Assembly: GCA_963729075.1 (NCBI GenBank)
Contig: CAVSMU010000010.1
Coordinates: forward strand, 124,001 to 188,000
Reading direction: 5' to 3'
From: WHSW01 sp963729075
GTDB taxonomy: Bacteria; Actinomycetota; Thermoleophilia; Solirubrobacterales; 70-9
DNA length: 64,000 nucleotides
The stretch's first letter is position 1. Every line of letters begins with the position of its first letter. The notes beneath the pieces are model-generated. The model made no database searches, had not been told where the DNA came from, and saw nothing but the letters and a program-made list of their open reading frames with translations. Below are positions 56,717 through 64,000 of the stretch, in pieces. The position numbers and the translations under genes are program-made.

Positions 56717-57546
56717 CGAGTTGCGCCGGCGTCGCGAACGGCTAGTCCCGCCTTCCTCATTGCCCGTTTTGCTTCAGCCACCGAGAACGTCCGGTAGTGG
56801 AAGATCGATGCGGCGAGCACCGCGTCGGCCCCGCCGTCCAGGACCGCCTCCACGAGGTGCGAGAGCTCGCCCGCCCCGCCCGAGGCGATCACCGGGACGC
56901 CAACCACGTCCGCGACGGCGCGGGTGAGCTCGAGCTCGTAGCCGTCGGTGGTGCCGTCGCGGTCCATGCTCGTCAGCAGCACCTCCCCGGCGCCGCGCTC
57001 GACCGCCTCGCGGGCCCAGGCGACGGCCTCGCGCCCGTTCACCGCCGTGCGTCCGCCGTTCACGTACACGTCGAACTCGGCGTCCTCCCCGAAGTGCCCA
57101 GAAGGAGCGTCGCAGGGGGGTGACGCGCTCGCGGACCCCGGATGGCGGCGCTTCGCATCGATCGCGATCACTACGCACTGGGAGCCGAAGACCCCGGCGA
57201 GCTCGCCGATCAGCTCCGGGCGCGCGAGCGCCGAAGAGTTGACCGAGACCTTGTCGGCTCCGGCGTCGAGGACGGCCTGGGCGTCGGCCACCGACCGGAT
57301 GCCGCCGCCGATCGTGAACGGGATGAAGACGTTGTCGGCGGTGCGCCGGGCGAGCGCAACGATCGTGTCGCGCCGCTCGTGCGAGGCGGTGATGTCGAGG
57401 AAGACGAGCTCGTCTGCGCCCTCGGCGTCGTAGCGCTCGGCGAGCTCGACCGGGTCGCCCGCGTCGCGCAGGCCGACGAAGTTGGTTCCCTTGACCACCC
57501 GCCCACGATCGACGTCCAGACACGGGATTACGCGCCGAAGTGCCAC
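56713..57546 (-). CDS. hisF: imidazole glycerol phosphate synthase cyclase subunit
   Basis: A 277-residue TIM-barrel subunit closing the imidazole ring of histidine. IPCLDVDRGRVVKGTNF carries catalytic Asp11; the second Asp is in SMDRDGTTDGYEL; ADKVSVNSSAL and VIASGGAGELSHL are phosphate-binding loops. Compared with the usual 252-258 residues there are about 20 extra residues (HPGSASASPPCDAPSG to GED) between AIDAKRR and FDVYVNGGR. The GTG at 57546 is one base after the previous stop. Confidence 0.95.
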   Translation of the reverse strand: MALRRVIPCLDVDRGRVVKGTNFVGLRDAGDPVELAERYDAEGADELVFLDITASHERRDTIVALARRTADNVFIPFTIGGGIRSVADAQAVLDAGADKVSVNSSALARPELIGELAGVFGSQCVVIAIDAKRRHPGSASASPPCDAPSGHFGEDAEFDVYVNGGRTAVNGREAVAWAREAVERGAGEVLLTSMDRDGTTDGYELELTRAVADVVGVPVIASGGAGELSHLVEAVLDGGADAVLAASIFHYRTFSVAEAKRAMRKAGLAVRDAGATR

Positions 57547-57547
57547 G

Positions 57548-57796
57548 CTATGGCTTCCCGCGGACCCGTCCGCGAGTCGCCCCCCAGGCGCCGCGTGCGA
57601 AGGCCCCGGGCTCCAGCTTCTGGACCAGGCCCAGCATCTCTGCGCGCTCGTCGGCGGACAGGTTCCTGCGCGGCCTGCCGTGCGATCGCGCGACCAGTAC
57701 GGCGAGCCGAGAGCGCTCGTCGCCGTTGAGCAGCGCCAGGTGATGACGGACAAGCAGCGCCAGCTGAGCGATCGCTAGCACGCGAAGCCAGAACAT
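57548..57796 (-). CDS. 82-residue hypothetical protein in the his operon
   Basis: An 82-residue basic protein with a hydrophobic start (FWLRVLAIAQLALLVRHHLALL, weakly amphipathic) and the segment GRPRRNLSADERAEMLGLVQKLEPGAFARGA that resembles small conserved actinobacterial proteins with a LSxxER-LxxLVxKL pattern. Ends one base before the hisF GTG and begins 22 nt after the glycosidase stop, so it is tightly placed inside the his transcript. Role not known. Confidence 0.6.
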   Translation of the reverse strand: MFWLRVLAIAQLALLVRHHLALLNGDERSRLAVLVARSHGRPRRNLSADERAEMLGLVQKLEPGAFARGAWGATRGRVRGKP

Positions 57797-57818
57797 CTGC
57801 CGCCAGGCTAGCGAAGCC

Positions 57819-59048
57819 CTATCCGGGGCTCTCGCCGAGGGTGCACGAAACGGTCGAGTGGTTGGGCCGACCCTGGCGCCCGGCGAGGCACCAGTAGGCG
57901 TCCTTACGGTCCAGGAACGCGCTCGCGGACGTCGCGTTCGTCGTCACGCCGAAGTTGCTCCAGTAGGCGACCACGCTGGGATCCGGGTTCGCAACCGCCT
58001 GGTCGACCAGCTGATGAACGATTCCGACCTGCACCCTGTCGTCCCGCGCGAGGAGGTCGTACATCGCCGTGAGCACCTGCGCTTGGAGCTCCGGCCCGAG
58101 GGCGCGGCACTCGGCGGGCAGGGCGGCCGCCGAAGTCGCGCCGAACTCCGTCACCCAGATCTCCGCCGGACTCAGGCGCTCGGCCTCGTCGAGCTGCCGG
58201 CTCATCCCGTCCACCAGCGCGCGGGCCGTCTCCGCCGGGGTCGCACCACAGGTGTCCGGGCGCGGGTACGGGTGCACGCCCACGAACTGCGCTCTGTCGT
58301 CGGTCAGCAGTCCCGCGTAGAGCGCCCGCTGCAGGTAGTCCGTCCAGGGCATTCCGGCGGGCTCGTCGACCGCGGAGTTGAGACCGGCGGAGACGATCGG
58401 CATCCTCTCGGACGGCCCGAGCGCCTGGCGGGCGAGGTCGACGAGCTGCACGTAGCGGGCGGGATCGACGTCGCAACCGCCCCAGTACTCCTCGGAGTTC
58501 GGCTCGTTCCAGATCTGGAACGCGAGCGCGCCTCCAAACTCGAGGCCCGCCCTCGCGACGAACTCCGTCCACCGCTGGTCGTACTCGGGCGCCGGCGGGG
58601 AGGCGCCGCCCGCGAGACATCCCGGCACCGCCCAATCCGGATCGCCGAGCTGGTCGGTGCCCCGGGGTGCAGCCACCAGCATCACGATCGGCTGGATGCC
58701 GGCGAGGAGCATGGTCTGGTACGCGGTCCGGTAACGGGCCCAGCCGTCCTCGTCCCAGGCCCCGGAGGGGCCGACCACGTCGAACCAGCGGACCGTGAGC
58801 CTGTTGGTGTTCGCGCCGGCTTCCGCCGCGGCCGCGATCGCGTCGTTGAGCGCCTGCCCCTGCCACGCGGTACCCCAGGCCGCCTCGTTGAAGCCGAAGT
58901 ACGGGAGCGCGGGATGGGGCTCGGCCTGGGGCTGTGCCGGCTCCGGTACACGGCCCTCGGGCCATAGCGACGTGGCCAGGGCGAGCGCCAGCGCGGCGGC
59001 GATGCCGACCATCAGCAGCCCGTGCGTCGCCCGGTTCATCGGGCGCAC
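57819..59048 (-). CDS. secreted glycosyl hydrolase (cellulase-like TIM barrel)
   Basis: A 409-residue exported protein. Signal sequence HGLLMVGIAAALALALATSLW near residues 9-29, followed by a Pro/Gln-rich linker and a GH5/GH39-type barrel: FGFNEAAWGTAWQGQ, NTNRLTVRWFDVVGPSG, the acid/base motif FQIWNEPNSEEYWGG, VGVHPYP and nucleophile IWVTEFGATS. It lies 6 nt after hisA and 22 nt before the next small gene, i.e. inside the his operon, without an evident biochemical link. Confidence 0.83.
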   Translation of the reverse strand: MRPMNRATHGLLMVGIAAALALALATSLWPEGRVPEPAQPQAEPHPALPYFGFNEAAWGTAWQGQALNDAIAAAAEAGANTNRLTVRWFDVVGPSGAWDEDGWARYRTAYQTMLLAGIQPIVMLVAAPRGTDQLGDPDWAVPGCLAGGASPPAPEYDQRWTEFVARAGLEFGGALAFQIWNEPNSEEYWGGCDVDPARYVQLVDLARQALGPSERMPIVSAGLNSAVDEPAGMPWTDYLQRALYAGLLTDDRAQFVGVHPYPRPDTCGATPAETARALVDGMSRQLDEAERLSPAEIWVTEFGATSAAALPAECRALGPELQAQVLTAMYDLLARDDRVQVGIVHQLVDQAVANPDPSVVAYWSNFGVTTNATSASAFLDRKDAYWCLAGRQGRPNHSTVSCTLGESPG

Positions 59049-59054
59049 ACGGGA

Positions 59055-59804
59055 CTACCGCAACGGTCCGGCGACGCTGAGCGCCGCGCGGCCCTCGGCG
59101 ACGGTGAACCGGCGCTCGTAGAGCGCCCGTCCGACGATTACCCCGCTCAGCGCAGGCAGCTGCGCGTCGGCCAGCGCGCGCAGGTGCTCGAGATCGCCGA
59201 TTCCACCGGAATAGATCAGCTCGGCACCGTGATCCGCCGCCGCTGCGGCGACCGCCCGCACGCCCTCGGTGTCCGGCCCCGCGAGCGTGCCGTCGACGTC
59301 GACGGGGGTGTAGACGAAACGCCGCACCCCGCGCTCGACCAGATCGCCGATGAGCGCCGCCGCCCCGATCGTGGACTCGCGTTCCCAGCCCTCGATCGCG
59401 ACGCGGTCGCCGCGGACGTCGGCCGCGACCGCGATCCGCTCGCCATGCTCCTTCACGAGCGCCTCGAGCAGCGCCGGGTCGGAAAGGGCCGCGGTGCCCA
59501 GGACGACCCTCTCCGCACCGGCCTCGAACGCGGCCGACACGTCACCCGCCTCCCGCAGCCCGCCGCCGAGCTGGACCGGCACCGAGACGACCGCGCAGAT
59601 CCGGAGCACCTGCTCGATGTTGACGGGCGCGCCCTCGCGCGCACCGTCCAGGTCGACGACGTGCAGCGCCTCGGCGCCCTGGTCGACCCAGCGCCGGGCC
59701 GCGTCGAGCGGGTCGGCGTCGAAGGCGGTCTCGCGGTCGTAGTCGCCCTGGATGAGCCGCACGGCCCGCCCGTCGCGGATGTCGATCGCCGGGTAGAGGA
59801 TCAC
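59055..59804 (-). CDS. hisA: phosphoribosylformimino-5-aminoimidazole carboxamide ribotide isomerase
   Basis: A 249-residue TIM-barrel Amadori isomerase. PAIDIRDGRAVRLIQGDYDRET has catalytic Asp8, VPVQLGGGLREAG and VDVDGTLAGPDTEGV the second Asp and ligands, YSGGIGDLEHLRAL the phosphate loop. Length normal. It could also be PriA, the bifunctional TrpF/HisA used by many actinobacteria; I cannot tell from these motifs alone. 7 nt after hisH. Confidence 0.92.
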   Translation of the reverse strand: MILYPAIDIRDGRAVRLIQGDYDRETAFDADPLDAARRWVDQGAEALHVVDLDGAREGAPVNIEQVLRICAVVSVPVQLGGGLREAGDVSAAFEAGAERVVLGTAALSDPALLEALVKEHGERIAVAADVRGDRVAIEGWERESTIGAAALIGDLVERGVRRFVYTPVDVDGTLAGPDTEGVRAVAAAAADHGAELIYSGGIGDLEHLRALADAQLPALSGVIVGRALYERRFTVAEGRAALSVAGPLR

Positions 59805-59811
59805 GCCGGCC

Positions 59812-60495
59812 TCACGCTGGTTGGGAAGCGGCGGCGCGCGCGCAGATCGCGGCGAAGTTCCGCAGCAGGCGCAGTCCGGCGCCGCTCGACTTCTCGGGGT
59901 GAAACTGGACCCCGTAGAGCGGCGGCCGGGCGAGCGCGCAGGTGAACCGCTCGCCGTGCTCGGCCGTGCCGAGGACGTCCGCCGAGTCGGCCGGGCGGGG
60001 CGCGAAGGAATGCACGAAGTAGAACGGCGTCGCGTCGCCGATCCCCGCGGTGAGCTCGCACTCGCGCTCCCAGCGCACCGGCTCCCAGCCGATGTGCGGC
60101 ACCTTGAGGCCCGGAGCGCGGAGACCGTCCACCTCGCCGGCCACGAGGCCCAGGCCTTCCGCGCCCTCGAGCTCGCTCGAGCGCTCGAACACGAGCTGGA
60201 ACCCGAGGCAGATGCCCAGCACCGGCGTTCCGGCCGCGAGCCGATCGGCGATCAGCCGATCGAGGCCGAGCTCGCGGATCCGCGCCATCGCTTTCGGGAA
60301 CGCGCCCACCCCCGGCAGGACCAGCCCGTCCGCGCCCGCGGCGAGCTCGGCATCGCCGGTTATCACGGCCTCGGCGCCGGAGCGCTCGATCGCCTTCTCG
60401 ACCGAGCGCAAGTTCCCCATCCCATAGTCGAGCACCGCGACCTGCGACCTGCGACCTGCGACCTGCGGCCTGCCAACCGCGGACTGCGGACTCAT
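59812..60495 (-). CDS. hisH: imidazole glycerol phosphate synthase glutaminase subunit
   Basis: A 227-residue class I glutamine amidotransferase feeding ammonia to HisF. The nucleophile Cys is in LGICLGFQLVFE, and the His-Glu pair in YGVQFHPEKSSGAG. The core normally begins at VLDYGMGNLRSVE, but here the ATG at 60495 adds about 20 residues (MSPQSAVGRPQV...), encoded by eight heptamer units. The ATG overlaps the hisB stop (ATGA), supporting it; a GTG at the VLDYG core is the alternative. The extra segment has no role in the known enzyme. Confidence 0.92.
   Translation of the reverse strand: MSPQSAVGRPQVAGRRSQVAVLDYGMGNLRSVEKAIERSGAEAVITGDAELAAGADGLVLPGVGAFPKAMARIRELGLDRLIADRLAAGTPVLGICLGFQLVFERSSELEGAEGLGLVAGEVDGLRAPGLKVPHIGWEPVRWERECELTAGIGDATPFYFVHSFAPRPADSADVLGTAEHGERFTCALARPPLYGVQFHPEKSSGAGLRLLRNFAAICARAAASQPA
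60437..60492 (-). repeat. heptanucleotide tandem repeat at the hisH 5' end
   Basis: Read on the minus strand just after the ATG: AGTCCGC twice, a degenerate GGTTGGC, AGGCCGC, then AGGTCGC four times, in perfect 7-nt register for 56 bp. The unit is not a multiple of 3, so changing copy number by one would shift the frame of the downstream core. Confidence 0.9.
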
Positions 60496-61091
60496 CCGCT
60501 GAGCGTCCCCTTCGTGCTCGGCACTCCATCCTCGCCGGGGTCCAGCGCGACCGCATCGCGCAGGGCCCGCGCGAACGCCTTGAAGCAGGCCTCGATCAGG
60601 TGATGGGCGTTCGTCCCGTGGCGCGCTTCGACGTGCATGGTCAGCCTCGCGTTCGACGACACGGCGCGAAAGAACTCCTCGGTCAGCTCGGCATCGAAGC
60701 CCGCGATCGAAACTGGCGGCAGGTCGGCATCGAAACGGCAGTAGGGCCGCCCCGAGATGTCGATCGCGCACTCGCCCAGCGCCTCGTCCATGGGCACGAC
60801 GGCATGCCCGTACCGACCGATGCCTCGACGGTCGCCGAGCGCCTGGTCGAGAGCCTGGCCGAGCGCGATCCCCACGTCCTCGACCGTGTGGTGGGCGCCC
60901 GTCTCCAGGTCGCCGCTGGCCTCGACCTCGAGCCCTAGCCGGCCGTGGCGGGCGAGCAGCTCGAGCATGTGGTCGAGGAACCCGACCCCGGTCGATAGCG
61001 CGACCTCGCCGCCCTCGAGCGAGAGGTCGAGCCGGACCCTCGTCTCGCGCGTCTCGCGCTCGATCGTCGCCGTCCTGCTCGCGCCGCTCAT
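60492..61091 (-). CDS. hisB: imidazoleglycerol-phosphate dehydratase
   Basis: A 199-residue manganese enzyme. HHTVEDVGIALGQAL and FLDHMLELLARHG carry His ligands, GRPYCRFDADLP and the GTNAHHLIEACFKAFARAL repeat complete the duplicated fold. Monofunctional (no phosphatase domain), usual length about 195-200. Overlaps hisH and hisD by 4 nt. Confidence 0.96.
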   Translation of the reverse strand: MSGASRTATIERETRETRVRLDLSLEGGEVALSTGVGFLDHMLELLARHGRLGLEVEASGDLETGAHHTVEDVGIALGQALDQALGDRRGIGRYGHAVVPMDEALGECAIDISGRPYCRFDADLPPVSIAGFDAELTEEFFRAVSSNARLTMHVEARHGTNAHHLIEACFKAFARALRDAVALDPGEDGVPSTKGTLSG

Positions 61092-62377
61092 CGTTGAATT
61101 CTCGCCTCCGCCGATTCCCCGTGGACTGGGAGCCCCTCGGCATCGGCCAGCGCCGCGACGTGCGGTGCCAGCGCCCGCGCCGCGGCGCTCGGGATGGAGA
61201 CTACGGAGGTGCGCCGCATGAACGCCCCGGGCCCGAGCGGGCCGCCGAAGCGTGCCGCGCCGCCGGTCGGGAGCACGTGGTTGGAGCCGGCCGCGTAGTC
61301 GCCGAACGCTGTCGCTCCGGCCGACCCCACGAACACGCAGCCGGCCAGCCGGCTGCGGGCGGCCGCCTCGTCAGCCGACGCGAACGCCAGCTCGAGATGC
61401 TCCGGGGCGAGCGCGTCGGAGAGGTCGAGCGCCAGCTCGAGCCCGGGGGTCTGGACCAGCGCGAGCGGCGCGTTCGCGACGGTTGGGCGGTGCGCGGCGA
61501 GCGCCTCGGCCTGCTCGGCGATCGCGTCCAACAGCGCCGCGTCGGGCGAGGCCGCGACGAGCAGCGTCCCCTCGCCGTGTTCCGCCTGCGCACAGAGGTC
61601 GAGCGCCGCCAGGTCGGGGTTCGTCGTCCCGTCGCCGATCAGCATGAGCTCGCTCGGACCCGCGATGACCCCGTCCAGGCCGACGTGGCCGTAGACCTGG
61701 CGCTTCGCCTCGGTGACGTAACGGTTCCCGGGGCCGGCGATGACGTCGACCGCCGGCACGCTCTCGGTCCCGTAGGCGAGCGCCCCGATCGCCTGCGCGC
61801 CGCCGATCGCGTACACCTCCTCAACCCCGACCGCGGCGCACGCGGCCAGCACGGCGGGGGCGGGCCGCCCGGTCGCCCCCGGCGGCGTGACGACGACGAT
61901 CCGGCCGACTCCCGCGAGCCGCGCGGGGACGCAGCACATCAGCACCGTTGAGGCCAGGGCGGCGGTGCCGCCGGGCGCGTAGATCCCCGCCGCTCCCACC
62001 GGCTCGCGCCGGACCTCGACTGCCTGGCCCTGCTCTCCGGTGGCGACCGCGGGACGCGCACCGGCCTCGACCTCCGCCCTGGCCACCGCCGCGATGCTGC
62101 GGGTCGCCACGCGGAGGGCCTCGCGGACCGGCGGCTCGAGCAGGCCCGACGCCGCGGCAAGGGTCTGTGGATCGACGCGCAGGCGCTCGGGCGCGAGCTC
62201 GCCGAACCTGGTGGTCAGCTCGCGCACCGCCGCATCGCCCTGGCGCCGGACGCGCGCGAGGATGTCGCGGACCTGCTCGCTCACGTCCTCGAGGCCTGGC
62301 GCCAGCGCGCGCACGCGGGCCGCGAGCGCCGGCGCATCGGCGCCGTCCCAGTCGATCCGCTCGATCCGCGGGCTCAC
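61088..62377 (-). CDS. hisD: histidinol dehydrogenase
   Basis: A 429-residue zinc-dependent NAD+ oxidoreductase for the last two steps. YAPGGTAALASTVLMCCVPARLAG, the signature AIGGAQAIGALAYGTESVP, VDVIAGPGNRYVTEAKR, QAEHGEGT (zinc ligands) and the LAPEHLEL and YAAGSNHVLPTGG blocks are all present. Start is the GTG at 62377; the frame open to 62452 adds 25 unrelated residues. Length is normal. Confidence 0.96.
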   Translation of the reverse strand: MSPRIERIDWDGADAPALAARVRALAPGLEDVSEQVRDILARVRRQGDAAVRELTTRFGELAPERLRVDPQTLAAASGLLEPPVREALRVATRSIAAVARAEVEAGARPAVATGEQGQAVEVRREPVGAAGIYAPGGTAALASTVLMCCVPARLAGVGRIVVVTPPGATGRPAPAVLAACAAVGVEEVYAIGGAQAIGALAYGTESVPAVDVIAGPGNRYVTEAKRQVYGHVGLDGVIAGPSELMLIGDGTTNPDLAALDLCAQAEHGEGTLLVAASPDAALLDAIAEQAEALAAHRPTVANAPLALVQTPGLELALDLSDALAPEHLELAFASADEAAARSRLAGCVFVGSAGATAFGDYAAGSNHVLPTGGAARFGGPLGPGAFMRRTSVVSIPSAAARALAPHVAALADAEGLPVHGESAEARIQR

Positions 62378-62432
62378 AAACGTTGCCTCGCGCTTCGCAC
62401 CGAACCTCCACTCCCTTTTCGTTGCTCCGCGC

Positions 62433-63110
62433 TCACGGTCTACTGGCCTCACGCATGCGCGCGGCGAGCGCGTCGATCTCGGCCGCGCGGAGCTTGTGCG
62501 CGACCCGGTTGGCCACCAGGCGAGCCGTGCTCAGGGCGATCTCCTCGCGCACCTCGAGGTCGTTCTCTGCGAGCGTCCGCCCGCTGTCGACCAGATCGAC
62601 GATGCCATCGGCCAGGCCCGCAAGCGGCGCCAGCTCGACCGATCCCTTGACCTCGATCACCTCCGCCTGGCGGCCCGTCTCCTCGAGCCAGCGCTCCGCC
62701 GTGCGCGGGTACTTGGTCGCGATCCGCATCGCTCCGAGACGCCGCTCGGACTCGCCGAGGCTGCGGTCGCCGCGGCGCCCGGCGAGGACCATGCGGCACG
62801 CGCCGAAGCCGAGGTCGAGGAGCTCGTAGACCGCGCGATCGCGCTGCTCGGCGAGCACGTCCTTGCCGGTGATCCCGAGGTCGGCGGCCCCGGCCTCGAC
62901 GTAGGTCGGCACGTCGGACGGGCGCATCGTCACGAGGATGACCTCGCCCGCGTCGAAGACGAGCGCGCGCGAGTCACCGCGGAGGTCGCTCGTGCCGATG
63001 CCGATCGCGTCGAGCAGATCGAGCGCCCCGGCGAACAGCGCCCCGCGCGGCACAGCGAGGCTCAGGGGACCGTCCCCCGCCGTGCGGATCGGCCGCGGAA
63101 CCCCGCTCAC
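62433..63110 (-). CDS. hisG: ATP phosphoribosyltransferase, short form
   Basis: A 225-residue catalytic subunit for the first step of histidine synthesis. It is the short (HisG-S) type, without the C-terminal regulatory domain, and so needs HisZ. PLSLAVPRGALFAGALDLL, VPTYVEAGAADLGITGKDVL, VIEVKGSVELAPLAGLADGIVDLVDSGRTL are diagnostic. The GTG start overlaps the hisZ stop (GTGA). 55 nt separate it from hisD. Confidence 0.94.
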   Translation of the reverse strand: MSGVPRPIRTAGDGPLSLAVPRGALFAGALDLLDAIGIGTSDLRGDSRALVFDAGEVILVTMRPSDVPTYVEAGAADLGITGKDVLAEQRDRAVYELLDLGFGACRMVLAGRRGDRSLGESERRLGAMRIATKYPRTAERWLEETGRQAEVIEVKGSVELAPLAGLADGIVDLVDSGRTLAENDLEVREEIALSTARLVANRVAHKLRAAEIDALAARMREASRP

Positions 63111-64000
63111 GCCGGCCCCCCTGCGGACTGCGGACTGCGGACTGCGGACTCCCTCTCCTCCTCCGCCTGCGCGACGTGCAGGCGCTCGAGGTGCAGCGCG
63201 AAGCCGGCGGCCGGCAGCGGGCGCCCGAAGCGCCCCATGAGCTCGTCGTAGCGGCCGCCGCCGCCGAGGATGTGCCCGAGCGCGGGGTCGTAGACCTCGA
63301 GGATCGCCCCCGTGTAGTAGCCGAGGTCGCGCAGAAGCCCGAGGTCCAGGCTGATCCGATCCGCGACCCCTCGGGCGCGCAGCGCCTCGAACGTCTCGGC
63401 GAGGCGACTCGTCGCGCGGTCGGTCGCCGGCCCGCCGAGGCGGCGCGCCTCCTCGAGGACCTCGGGACCGCCGCGCAGCGTCGGCGCGCGCAGGAGCGTG
63501 TCGCGGTGCTGCTCGTCCAGATCCAGCCGCCCGACCTCGGCCTCCAGCCCGACGTGGTCGTGGGTGGCGAGACAGTCGAGCAGCCGGTCGCGAGCCTCGC
63601 CCGTCACACCGACCTCGTCGAGCAGCTGGCGGTAGAGGTCCGCGTCCCCGAGGCCGATCACCGCCCGCGTCAGCCCGGCGGCATCGAGGGCCGCGGCGAG
63701 GACCTCGACCACCTCGACGGTACCCTCCGGCGCCGGCGCACCGACGAGCTCGACGCCGGCCTGCGTGAACTCGCGCATCTGGCCACGCTGGGGACGCACC
63801 GCGCGATAGGCCCGGGCGAGGTAGCAGAGCCGGTACGGCGGCTCCGCGCCCGCATAGCGGTTGGCGACCAGGCGGGCGATCGGGATCGTCATGTCCGAGC
63901 GCATGGCCAGCAGCTCCCCCGACTCGTCGAAGAAGCGATAGGCGACCGGGGCGCCCCGCTCGTCGCCGCGCGCGAGCACGTCCTCGTACTCGATCGTCGG
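63107..64000 (-). CDS. hisZ: ATP phosphoribosyltransferase regulatory subunit HisZ (5' end outside window)
   Basis: At least 297 residues of a histidyl-tRNA-synthetase-like regulatory subunit; the start lies beyond 64000. Motif-like segments are EYEDVLARGDERG, FRFFDESGELLAMRSDMTIPIARLVA, RAYRAVRPQRGQMREFTQAGVELVGA, LGYYTGAILEVYDPALGHILGGGGRYDELMGRFGRPLPAAGFALHLERL. The lack of an anticodon-binding domain and the neighbouring short hisG favour HisZ over HisS. The C-terminus contains the heptamer repeat. Confidence 0.9.
   Translation of the reverse strand, partial: PTIEYEDVLARGDERGAPVAYRFFDESGELLAMRSDMTIPIARLVANRYAGAEPPYRLCYLARAYRAVRPQRGQMREFTQAGVELVGAPAPEGTVEVVEVLAAALDAAGLTRAVIGLGDADLYRQLLDEVGVTGEARDRLLDCLATHDHVGLEAEVGRLDLDEQHRDTLLRAPTLRGGPEVLEEARRLGGPATDRATSRLAETFEALRARGVADRISLDLGLLRDLGYYTGAILEVYDPALGHILGGGGRYDELMGRFGRPLPAAGFALHLERLHVAQAEEERESAVRSPQSAGGPA
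63123..63150 (-). repeat. heptanucleotide tandem repeat at the hisZ 3' end
   Basis: Four exact copies of AGTCCGC (minus strand) in the last codons of hisZ, encoding the SAVRSPQSA repeat. It is the same unit as that at the start of hisH. Confidence 0.9.

Noticed and set aside
1..64000. CRISPR array, prophage, integrase or toxin-antitoxin system
   Set aside because: No spaced repeat array, phage-structural or recombinase motifs, and no small toxin or antitoxin motif, were seen anywhere.

Overview
The window is a contiguous piece of a high-GC, densely packed bacterial chromosome, both ends cutting through genes (a cyclophilin at the left, hisZ at the right). Frequent GTG starts, 1-8 nt gene overlaps, a GarA/FtsR pair, SepF, a PII-Amt pair, a wax-ester synthase/DGAT gene and a c-di-AMP (ydaO-type) riboswitch before a cell-wall gene all point to an actinobacterium. 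The overall style (BTAD regulators, short secreted Solirubrobacter-like proteins, very high GC) suggests the deep Thermoleophilia branch; that placement is inference, not something the sequence proves. No rRNA, tRNA, CRISPR array, transposase or integrase was found.

Left part (1-26 kb): housekeeping and stress genes. These include a cyclophilin, peroxiredoxin, HAD phosphatase, a SigB/SigF-type sigma factor convergent with an RsbW-like protein and preceded by a good SigF-type promoter, a PAS-less-looking sensor kinase, YqgE, a thioredoxin-TPR protein with CcdA, a riboswitch-controlled RlpA-like protein divergent from a WS/DGAT gene behind a perfect CRP-type palindrome, glnB-amt, a frameshifted K+ channel, an LpqI/NagZ-like lipoprotein-type hydrolase, a secreted metalloprotease, nadE and an AGPS-like FAD oxidase.

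Middle (24-50 kb): envelope, isoprenoid and translation genes on the minus strand. The usual rpsB-tsf-pyrH-frr-uppS-cdsA-dxr-rseP-ispG-proS order is retained but interrupted by a secreted glycosidase-like gene (between tsf and pyrH), by fadD, and by a block between cdsA and dxr that holds nfo, a methyltransferase, a very large SARP/BTAD-TM-beta-propeller-solute-binding-protein fusion (1145 aa), a PLP decarboxylase and an exact 455-bp duplicate of the 3' end of cdsA.

Right part (50-64 kb): the division-associated cluster cca-pgeF-yggS-sepF-proC-yggT-lspA-rluD (no DivIVA gene), a PQQ-like propeller protein, and a histidine operon hisZ-G-D-B-H-A-[glycosidase]-[82-aa protein]-F. The hisH 5' end and the hisZ 3' end contain in-register heptanucleotide tandem repeats whose unit is not a multiple of three.

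Candidates for something new: the transmembrane one-component regulator with a fused peptide-binding-type sensor and a repeat-rich upstream region; the heptanucleotide repeats in his genes; the cdsA duplication; and a 44-bp palindromic element present twice. A recurrent -10-like box exactly 6 nt before start codons suggests many leaderless mRNAs.
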